From positions 1 to 25,702 of the IMG/VR virus record IMGVR_UViG_3300020470_005538: a DNA stretch of 25,702 bases; one strand, written 5' to 3'. This DNA is from a virus. The notes beneath the pieces are model-generated. The model had not been told where the DNA came from and made no database searches. It worked only from the letters and a program-made list of their open reading frames with translations. Positions 8,801-20,800 of this stretch are shown one piece after another; within the stretch, counting starts at the first letter, position 1, and each line of letters begins with the position of its first letter. The position numbers and the translations under genes were made by a program.

Positions 8801-11800
8801 CAATACATTCAATGATATTGAAGTTGCATCAGCATCAACAACAGCAACAGCAGTATCGTGATTAGGATCACGCTTAACGTGAATACCACTTGCTGTAGCA
8901 GACTGGAATACGTGAGTAGTAGTATTTGTTGATGGGATATTATCAAGAACTCTAACCCTAAACTGGTTAGAACTCAAAACATTAACTGGAACCCATCTTC
9001 CTGACATTGGGTCAGTAGATCTTGGATAAGAGTGATCTGATGCCTGAGCATCTTGATCACAACGGAATACTAATGAATCATCAACAAACTTAATACGATC
9101 ACCATCTACTAATCCGTGAGATGTAGTTGTCTGAATTGTCATATAACCTGTAGTAGGATTATATGTTGTACCAGCACCAGCAGTTAACTGATCGTAAGTT
9201 TCACGTGGATAGTAATGTGTAGATGCTTGACCATCTTGATCACACTTGAATCCTAATGAACCAGTAGCAAGTCTTATGCTATCACCATAAAGTGTGATTC
9301 CATTTGTAGTTGCAGACTGGAATGTATGTGCAGTTTCGTTAGTAGAAGGAGTAACTTCTAGTACCTTAACGTGAATATTAGTGTTTGTAGCATCAAGAAT
9401 TTCTATCCATTGACCACTAACAGGATCACTTTCTCTTGGATATGCGTGGTCTGATGAATTACCATCTTGAGCACAACGGAATGTTAATGAGTTGTCAGCA
9501 AACATAATTCTGTCACCAGCACCCATTCCGTGCTTACCAATAACCTGAATGGAATCAGCAGTCGCTGAAACAAACTTATGAACAGTTGTATCAGTAACAG
9601 CACCTTGTCCACCGTTAACATTAACAGTTATTGTATTTGTGCTTGTTTCATATATTGGGAGATCTGTTTGATATGCATAGTCAGCACCACTAGTTGTCGA
9701 AGCACCTGAAGCACGAGGATATGCTGTATTTGTTGCATAGTTGTTGTTATTATAATCACAAGCCATTGTGATACCACCAGTAGCAATTCTGATGATGTCT
9801 CCTTTCTCTAAATCGTGAGGACCAATGTCAATTACAAAGTCACCGCCAACTGGATCATAATCAACACCAGTAGGTGTATAGGTCTTACCAGCAATGGTAA
9901 TATCCATAATACCTGTGGAAGGATTATAATCTACTCCAGATGCAGTAAACTTCTTCTGTGGTGTAAACTTATGCTCACCAATGGTTAGCTTCATTACACC
10001 TGTTGAAGGATTGTAATCAACAGCAGAGGGATCAAACCCAGTAGTAGGTGTTGTGCCGACATTAACCTGGAAGGTATTTGCAGCAACATTCTCAATTACA
10101 ATCCACTTCTTACTAACAGGATCTGTAGGACGTGGATATGAATGATATGTGGAATGATGATCCATTGAACAAGTGAATGTCAAAGCACCATCTTCAAACA
10201 TAATGAAGTCACCATTAGAGTAACCGTGGTTATTGAGTGTTAAGGTGATATATCCTGTTGCTGGATCATAAGTTGCTCCAGTTGGAGTAGCAGGATGTGT
10301 ATCTCCTCTAGGATATGAATGATTAGTTGCATTACTGTCTAATCCACAAGTAAAGACTAGTGAGTTAGGAGCGATTCTAATATTTTCGTGTCTGCTTAGG
10401 TAATGGTTACCAACAGTTGCATCTATAGTACCTGTGATTGGATTGAATACAGCAGCACTAATATCAAGGTCTACAGTAGGTGTTTGACCAACGTTAACTG
10501 TGATCCAACCATTCTGCTTCTTAAGTCCACCAGGAGTAAACCCAGTAAAGATATGAGCGAAATTACCAGCAGAAGATACACCAACATTAACCTTAAAGGT
10601 ATTGTTGGTGGTTGCAGTAATAGGCATCCAATGACCTGCTTCTGGATCATCCTTCCTAGGATATGTGTGAGTAGAACCGTGACTATCCTTAGCACAAGTC
10701 ATTGAAATTGAATTCAAGTCAAACTTAACTAAATCAGGTGCAACGTGAACACTGTCAGGAACAGATGCTTGGAATCTATGAATACTTTGATCAGTAATAG
10801 CACCACCCAAAGCAGATGTACCAACATTAACTGTAAATCTGTTTTGTGTAGCGTGCTTAACTATTAACCACTGATCGTGAGCAGGGTCTGTTGTTCTTGG
10901 ATATGGGTGATTAGAACTGTACTGGTCTTTAGAACATCTAAATGTAACTGCACCAGTTTCAAATTTAATACTCTCACCATTAGCAATACCGTGATTAACG
11001 CTGTATACTTCCATATCACCTGTACTTGGATCAAATGAAGCCCAAGTAGGAGATACAGTACGTGGTCCTTTAAATCCGTGACCATTAAGAGTACACTCAA
11101 GTTCACCAGTTATAGGAGTATAATCTGCATCAGTAATAGTATAAGCATCGTGTCCTGCTTCTTTCATCTGTAAAGCAGTGTTTCTAGCAGGGTCAGTTAG
11201 ACGTGGATAAACGTGCTCTGAAGCGTGACTATCCATATCACAGGTGAATGTTAATGCTTCATCTGCAATCTTAATACCTGTACCTTCTAATAAGTGATGA
11301 GCACCAACTTTAAGCTGTAGATCACCAGTTTCACCATCATACTTAGCATCACCAACACTATAGAATACAGCCTCGGTCTTACCAACATTAACTGTGATAG
11401 AACCAGATTCTAATTCAAGACCATCAGGAGTAGCTTCTATGAACTTGTGAACATAATTACCACCTGTTGTTACTGCATTAGGAGCAGCAGAAACAAAAGT
11501 ATGAGAAGTTGCATTAGTAGATGGTAATACAGGTAGAACCTGAACAGTAACAGAGGTTGCTGTAGTACCTGTTACTTCAAGTGAATTACCGTATACTGGG
11601 TCAGTAGACTTACTAATACAGTTGTATACAGCAGACTTAAAGAGGTGAGTATAGTTACCACCTGTTGTTATAGCAGCAGGTTCAGCACTCTTAAAGATAT
11701 GAGCTGTTGTATTAGAAGAAATACCAACATTAATTGTTATTGTGTCATCCTTCTTGACAATTCCATTAGTTGTACCAGATACAAATGTATGGTTAGTAGT

Positions 11801-14800
11801 ATTCGTAGAAGGAGTATTACCATCAAGAATCTGACAGCTGAAAGTAGATCCAGAGGCATTAAACACCTTCAACCACTTGTCGCTGGCTGGATCTGATGCT
11901 CTTGGATATGCGTGGTTAGTAGCACCACCATCTTGAGCACAATTAAATGTTACTGCACCATCTCTAAACTTAACATAATCACCATTTATCATTCCGTGAG
12001 CAGAAGATGTGGTAACTGTCAATACACCTGTTGTTGGGTTGTAAGTAGTACCAGATGCAGCAGTCATTGGAGTACCTTCGTACTTAATTTCGACTGATGA
12101 ATCGTATGCTTGGTCTTTCTTAGAAGTTAATGAACCAGAAACAGCAGAAACATAAGTGTGTGAGTAAACACCACCACCTCTTACAACTGCTCTAGCGATA
12201 CTGTTTGAAACAGCACTTACGAAGTTGTGAGTTGTAGTGTTAGTGGAAGGTACATTATCAAGAACTTGAACATCAAATGTACTACCAGTTACATTAGAAA
12301 CAGGGATAAACTTATGTGAAACAGGGTCAGTTGCACGAGGATATGAGTGATTAGTTGCATAACTGTCCTCATTACATTGGAAAGTAAATGCATTATTATC
12401 AATCATTACGTGCTCACCGTTCATTAAACCGTGATTAGCAACTGTAATTGTCATAACACCTGTTGTTGGGTTATATGCTGCCAACGTTGGAGTCATCTTA
12501 GTTGGAGCAACCCAAGTATGTGGAGTTACGTTAGTTGAAGGAACTGTTTGTAGAACCTGAACTGTGATTGTAGTATCAGTAGTAGCAGTGATTGGGCAAG
12601 CAGTATCATAGAATGGGTCATTCTGTGTAGCACCACCTTGACCTGATGCACGAGGATATGTGTGCTCAGTAGCGTAGTTATCTTGTCCACACTTGAATGT
12701 TAATGAATTATTAGCAATTCTTACGGAATCTCTACCAGCAGTAAAGTTATGCTGACCAATAGTCATAACCATTAAACCTGTTGCAGGATCATAGGTTACA
12801 AGTGAAGGATCATAAGCAACTGTAGGTGTCTTACCTACGTTACAAGTAAATGTTGTAGCACCAGTTACATCAATCTCTAACCACTTACCAGATACAGGGT
12901 CAGTTGCTCTTGGATAAGGATGGTTAGAAGCATTACCGTCCATAGAACAGGTAAAGGTAATAGCACCATCATTAAACTTAACTTTGTCACCATCCTGAAG
13001 ACCGTGACTAGCTTGTGTTGTAATTGTTAAAACACCAGTCTCAGCGTTATAAGCACCATTACTAATGTCTGATACTGTATAAGTTGTAGGACGTGGATAT
13101 GGGTGATCAGTAGCGTGACTATCTTGAGCACAAGTGAATACTAATCCACCCTCAGATATCTTAAGGTGTGTACCAGCAGTAAGACTGTGATCACCAATGG
13201 TTAGAACCATATCACCAGTAGAAGGGGTGTAAACCGCATCTGTTGGTGTGAAACTTACAGTAGGAGATTCTCCAACCTTAAATGTAAATGTATTTGTAGA
13301 AACTGCTTCAATTCTCATCCAAGAATCAGCTGCAGGATCATCTTGTCTAGGATAAGAGTGCTCAGAAGCGTGTCCATCCATAGAACAAGTCATCACCAAA
13401 CCATCTTTGGCAACCTGAACCATTTCACCAACCTTAAATCCGTGGTTAGCAACAGTAACAGTTAAATGACCATTAACAGGATTGTAAGAAGCATCTGTTG
13501 GAGTTACTTGAGTTACAGTAGATCTTGGATAGGTATGGAATGTAGCATCATCATCTTCCTTACAAGTAAATGTCAAGGAATTAGGTGCTATCTTAAGATG
13601 TGTACCAGTAACTAATCCGTGTACACCAAGAATAAGTTCCATACTTCCCGTTGTTGGGTCGTAGTTAGCTTGAGAAGGTGTATAGTATTTCAGAGGACTC
13701 TTACCAATAGACATATCAAATGTATTTCTAGTTACATTAGAAATTGGTAAGTAACGTCCACTAGCAGGATCAGAAAGTCTTGGATATGTCTTCTTGCTGT
13801 AATGCTCATCCATTGAGCAGGTGAAGGTCATAGAATCGTTCAAAATCTTGATCCTGTCACCATTTCGGAATCCGTGATTAGGAACAGTAACTGTTAGAAC
13901 ACCAGTTGTTGCAGTGAAATCAGCGAATGTAGCAGTATGGTACGTAGATCCAATAGCTTCAATATCAATTGCTTTGTCAACTACTGGGTCAGAAGAACGT
14001 GGATACTTATGAATAGTCTTGTAATTATCCTGAGCACAACGGAATAGTAATTCGTTCTCAAGAATCTTAAGTGTTTGACCAACTCTTAGACTATGTGATC
14101 CAACATCTATAGTTAATAAACCTGTCTCTGGATCGTAAGTAGAATACTTGGCATCAAAATTAACTCTTTCAGTGATTCCAACATTAACTGTTATATCAAG
14201 ACCACTTACATTAGTAACTGGTAGTAATGAATAAGCAGCAGGATCACTAGGACGTGGATAAGTATGCTGAGTCTGATGATCATCTTGATCACAAGTAAAG
14301 ACTAATGAATTTGTATTAATTCTAAGAGTGTCAGCAGTTGTTAATCCGTGACCAGTCTGTAACGTAAGTACCAAGTCACCTGTTGCAGGGTTATATGTTG
14401 CAGCTTGTGGGGTATGAGTAGCACTTCCAGAAGATTGATCAATAGTAATTGTTTCATCATATACTGGATCACCTTCGGTATAACCGTTAGTGGTAATCAA
14501 TTGCTGTCTCATTACTTGAATTGCAAGATCACGTGCTTGCTCAAAGACATACTTAACTTCAGTTGCCTGAGAATTGATATGCTGAATAGCGTTAGCATCA
14601 GTAATATAGAACTCAGTTGCATACCATAGTTTGTTGTTACCACCGTGCTTAAGGTTGAATACAGTTGCTTCTAATACATCAACAACGTCATCAACACAAC
14701 TCTGATAACCATATCCACCAAATCCTAACGATGGGTATTGAGTAATAGCACGACCAACAGCAGTAGTAGCGATAAACCTTATATTATTATGAATTTCATT

Positions 14801-17800
14801 TCCAGCATCATAGTATTTGTTACCAACAGAACCAAGACCACGAGCATTATCGTAATAAGGATCACGCTGCTCATTAGTCATCGTGTCAGGATAGGGATTA
14901 AACCCAAGCTTGTTCTGGATGGCGAGGACCGTCATATCTCTAGCCATCTGCATAGCAAACTTAGTTTCAGCAGGTTGATCAGTAACGTGCTTCAATCCAT
15001 TCTCACTATTCAGATATAATAATGATGCATCATATACAGCAGAGTTAGAACTAAATCTAAGGTCGTGGCATATTGCTTCTAATACATCAACAATGTCATC
15101 TTCACAATGTACCTTTCCACCTTTAACACTGAAGTTATAATGCTTGAATGCAGAGCACTTAACCATAAGGTCAACTGCTTCCTCAGCAATAACTCTCTTA
15201 TTTCTGTCTATCATATCAGCAGCATCTAATGCACGCTGAGAACCTGCATAGATCTGAGTGTCAAATAAGAAGGTAGGTTCAGTTGTTACATCCTTACGAT
15301 ATGCAGCAATATCCGTATACTCGAACTGGAAGAAATCATCAATAGTGTTAGCATTTGTTCCAGTAAGATTAGCAAGGTTTTCGTTACGTGATACAAGAGC
15401 ATTTTGTAATGCTTTCTCCATCAAGAACTTAGAGTAACCAATAGCATCAAGCATTGGAAGGATCTGTTGATCCACTTCAATAATCTTACCAGTAGAATCT
15501 ATGTAATTATCAATAATTGACTGTACATTAGCATTACCACCAGTTAATAAGTCACCAGCAATAGCAGGAATAATATGATCTCTAATATCTCTCTTACATT
15601 TCTCAGTACCAGGTGAACCACCAGGAATAGTTAACTTATCTACTTGTACAAAGTTGATCATAACTTCGTACTGTGCCTCTAACCACTGTACAACCTCATC
15701 AGCAATACATTTACGGTTAAAGTATAGTAAATCAGCACCATCTCTAAATCTGTTGCCTGTAGGTCCAAGAACTAATAGTATACTATCTACAAGATCGCTA
15801 ATGAAACCAGTAATAGTTGAACCAGCAGGTGATGAGAAGTAATTAGGAATACGAACACGTTGTGTATATTCTCCACTTAAATCATCTTGATTAAGAGTAA
15901 TAATCTCGTTGCAAAGCTTACCAACTTCTCTCCAAGCATAAATGGACTGAAGTAATTCATCATTAACGTGTGCTAATTGACCTTGCTGGTTAGCAAGATA
16001 TCCTCTTGCAGCAACAATACTGTTATAATTACCACCATATCTAAGGTCAGCAACAATAGCAGGAATGATATACTCGTAAGTATCCCTCAAGCATAATTGA
16101 GTACCTTGATCTGAAGTACCAGTATCACCAGGTATCACAAAGTCAGGATACTGTGCCTTCATTCTTCCAACTGCTTCTTCAGCAATGAAGAATTTATTCT
16201 TATCGATTATATCTGCACACTCTCTAAAGTCATCACGAGCAATATCAACACACTCGGTCATAATTTCACTACGCCATAACTCTACACCATCAGCAGTACA
16301 GGTAGAAGTTATAGTATCACTATAAGTTGCATAAATTTCACCTTTAATAATAGGAATAGGTGCTTCACCATCAAATCCAAATTTAAGGTTTATATCAGTA
16401 GCATCATATGTTGAACTAGGTGTAAAGCTTGTACTGTACTCAGAAACACCTAACTTAATCATCAAGTTCTCTATATTTCCAGTAAATGCTTGTGCATTAG
16501 AAGCATTAGCACCAATCTTAACTGGCATATTGCCATAGTTGGTTGCATCATTATAATCAACACCTTCCTTAGTACCACCAACAAATAATCTAGTTAAACC
16601 AGAGTTACGTGTTATAGCGATATGAGTCCAAACATTTGCCTGTAAACTAGCAGAAGAAGTGATCCTATCTGTGTTAGCAGTATTCCAACGAACTGTATTA
16701 TTAACAAGAATCAGATATCCTTCAGTTGTAGATGCAGTAGCAGTCCTGAAATCAAGCAACATCTGTGTAGTATTAACAGCAGTTGGTTTAATCCATAGTT
16801 CAATAGTAAAGTCACCAGCAGCACCAGCACCATCACCGAAAGCAACTTTTGAAGTTGATGGGTGTGTTAAATATGCAGTACCATCAAATTCAAGGGATCC
16901 AGTACCAACAGCATAATCTAAGTTGTCTACAGTTACATTAGTATTAACTAGAAGACTATTAGTGATATATTCTCCAGCACTAAAGGTTCCTGTTGGGTTC
17001 TTAGTATAGATCCACTTATTACCAGCATTAGATCCGATAATTTCAGCAGAAGCACCAGAAGTTATACCTTTAACTGTATCACCAAAAACGAAGAATCCAC
17101 CAGAAGACTTATCCTTATATGCCATCTTGATAGACTTAAGTGTCTCAGAATCTTGGAAAGAATAAGGTGGCTCAACTCTTGTTATATTACTTGTTGCCCA
17201 AGGATATGTACCAGGAGTAGCACCAGTAGGATCCTGTAAAGTATCTGTGATTATTGCAAAGAAGTTAGTAATCGCAGAAGTTATATTGACACAGGAGTTA
17301 GTAGCAGGAATAGTATTCAGTGCTGTGCTAGGTATTGTACTTGTATATGCTGCTTCAAATGCTGCTAAAGTTCCAGGAGAAGCAGTAGTACCTAGGGCAT
17401 TAATCACAATATCCATCAGGGTGGTTATTGTTGAAGCAACTGTCTGACAAGCAGGTGATGCACTGTCAGCAGTAATGCCACTATCAGTAACTTGTGTCCA
17501 ACCGTGTGAATTATCTTGCTTGGCGACTGCAATATTTCTCATAATATCGATTGCCATAGTCTTCACTTTGGTATAAGCGTCAACCATAGTATCAATATCA
17601 CCAGTTACAGTACCATATTGTATAGTTCTATGGGTTGCTTCATAAATGTGATCGTTACCACCGTGAGCAGCGTTATATGATAATGCTTCGACAAAATCAA
17701 CAATGTCAGATAAGCAATGAACATCTCCACCAGATACTGTATATCCTGGATTCTGTTGCTTGGCATAATATAATGCTTCGTGAGCAATGTACCACTTGTT

Positions 17801-20800
17801 AGCAAGTAGTAAAGTTCTAGCATCAGCGTGACTGTTATCAGTAGGCTGATAGTCAGCAGTAATTGTTAAATCACGCCATTGTTGGAGAGTTGTATGAGTA
17901 GTATCAATACTTTCCATTCTGATGCACTTAAGAGCAAGATCTCTTGCCTTATTCATTGCATATACTACTTGTGGAACTTCACCATCAACGTGATATACAG
18001 TAGATCCTTGAACGTAAGTATTGGCAATATCATAGACTTCAGAGTTACCATCGTGCTCTAACTGCCAAGCCATCATATAAAGTGCATCAACGATATCATC
18101 GTGACAATCTTTATCGTGATTTAGACCAGGAACTACGAAAGAGGGGTAGAAATCGTGCATTAATCCCACGGCTTCTTCAGCTATGAACAATGCATTCTTT
18201 TGCAGTGTTTCAGCAGCATCACCACGTCTATTATCGTGCTGTCTTCTTAACGAAGAGTTACCGAAGTATAGTTTCTTAAGTCTAAGTTCATCACCAGCAA
18301 CAAAGTCAGTACCAGTTAGATTCTTATAACGAATCTCTTGATTACGTACATTCTCAAAGTCTAGGAAGTCTTGGTTGTTTGCAGTAGTAGTATAAAGTTC
18401 AGTTGGGTTAATAACTGTCTCACCAATGTTATCGAGGATAACGTTAGGGAAGGTAATTGAAGGAACTCTCTGGAATACTAGTGCAAAGAAGGAAGAACTA
18501 GGTGATAGGTCTACCTGATCAATAATCTGATTAGATATATCATCCTGATAAGGTGCAATACTAGTAATTAAAGAACATATCTTAGAACGTGCAGAATATA
18601 TGATATCGTTAAACTTAAGATTAAATTCTCCAGTTTCAAACTCAGCAGTACCAGATGTACGTGAAACAACTAACTCATTAGTGATAACACCATCTTCTAA
18701 GTTATTTTCTTCAATTATAGCGAATCTACCTTGTAAATTAGTAATTCTTTCACCTTGCTCGTAGATAGTCTTAGAAGTAAGTCCATTTACAGCAGAAAGT
18801 ATAGAAGCAAATCCAGTAGCACTAGAATTGACTTCTTCATTGATTTGGAAGGTTCCTACTATGTTAATGACATCAATATAGTCAACACCAGAATCAATAA
18901 CAGTTGCAGTTGCTTCAGAGATCAAACCACGAACAGTATTACCCAAAAGTGGGAAAATACCACCAATGGTACTGAATGTCATCCTAGTAATTAACTGTTG
19001 TTGATATACAATCTCACGGAACTTAATCCTAGAAGGTGCTTTAGGTGCTTCAGTAAAGACTACAGAAGGTCCAGAAGTAGAGAAGGCAGTACCTGGTGCC
19101 TGTGCAACACCATTCAGCAAGATAAACATCTGATTATCTGTTGCTGTTATGGATTCACCTTCAACATTTAGAGGGAACTGGGTTTTAATCCCATCAAAGT
19201 CATCAGAGACGTTATCAATCTTCTTAACAATAGAAGTCAGAATTTCCTCTGAGTTAGTCAGTCTCTTCTGTCTAAACAGTACCTCAGTGTTATTGAACTG
19301 AGTATAAATGGGTTGTGCGTTAGCAAAAGAGGTAATTTGATTAATATTAGTGAATGCATTAATATTAACCTCTTTAATAAGGTCAGATATAACTTTTCTT
19401 CCTGAAATATCCTTACCACCAGTAATTGCTAGTTCACCAAACAGGTTGAAACCAACAGGGTGATTTGTTTCTAATACAGGCTTTCTCCAAGTATTAATGG
19501 GTGTTTCAGACTTAATAACGTAAGAGAAGTTCTGATAGAAGTAAGAGTCTTGTATTTTCTGTACAATTTCAGATGGTTTACCAACGTCATCGATAAACTG
19601 ACCAGGAGTATTGGTTAGAGAAGCGATATTCAGAGTACCACGAGCGATTGATAGGTTATCAATCAAACCAGAAGCACGAGAAACTTCACCAGTTACACGC
19701 TCTCCAGCTCTCCAAACACCATCATAGTTCTCAAGTTTAAGGATTCTAGGTCCAATCTGCCAACCTTCGTTAGTAGAAACATAACCAGTAGCAGATGCTA
19801 GTGCTAATGAAGTACCTTGATAAACAAGTTCACCAGCAAGGAATCTTGAAGTTTCAACGATAGCAGTTGCTTTACCACCAAATACCTCGGTGAGTAGTAC
19901 CTGTCTACCTTCACCTTGAGTCAAGAATGTGATATAAGAACCAGATTCAGCATCTAACTTAGTTAAAGAGATACGTAACTGGTCAGATTCAAGTGAATTC
20001 TCATTACCAGCAATAGCATAGTAGACCTGATTCTCAACCAAGCTAGTTAAACCAGCAGAACTTGGTTTTGGTAGAATACCAACGGTAGATCCTAGATCTT
20101 CTGCTCTTAATGTAACTTCAGCACCAGTTGTGATACCGTGTGGGAAGTTAAACTGTAAATAACCTAAGTCAACGTTAACAACGTAGTTAAATTCCGATTT
20201 AAGGGTAACTGTTGGTTCAGAACTGTATCCTGCACCTGGATCCTTAATAATAATCTCAGAAAGACGATTGTTCTTAACTATTGCCTCTGCTGATGCACCA
20301 GATCCACCTCCACCAGTAATTACAACAGCGGGAGTTGAAGTATATCCAGAACCTGGGTCAGTTATCTTGATCTCTGCGAGTAAAGCGGTATTAAACAGCT
20401 GAAGGTTCACAGGGAAAGTTATTTCAGGTCTCAGTGTATAATCGTGTGAGTAACCGAAACCAAACTCATTATTCTTAAGTTTCTTGATCTTACCAATAGA
20501 TTTACCTTGTAAGAACACAGAAGCACCTGATCCTTCATCAGGAATAACAACTTCAAGAACTCCACCAGAACCAGCAAGTAAAGAACCAAGAATACCTGGA
20601 ATTGCATCAATATCGATAGATGCAGTCTTATATCCTTTACCAGCAGAAGTTAGAGTAACATCAGTGATAACTCCAGTGAAATCTCCATCATCAGTAACTG
20701 TAATGTTACAAAGAGCACCTTCACCATCTCCATCAATAGGAACATTATAGTAAACACCATTTACGTACTCAGTACCACCATTAAGGATACGAACCTTCTC

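Noticed and set aside
10403-10705. Plus-strand frame of 100 residues, and similar ones at 3426-3722, 14738-15019 and 23546-23833
   Set aside because: All lie opposite the giant gene, are Ser/Thr/Ile-rich like antisense of its repeats, and show no recognisable motif or sensible context.
6475-14432. CRISPR-like or satellite DNA array
   Set aside because: The periodicity is in the protein: spacing varies from about 175 to 700 bases, always keeps frame, and nucleotide identity between units is patchy while key residues are kept.
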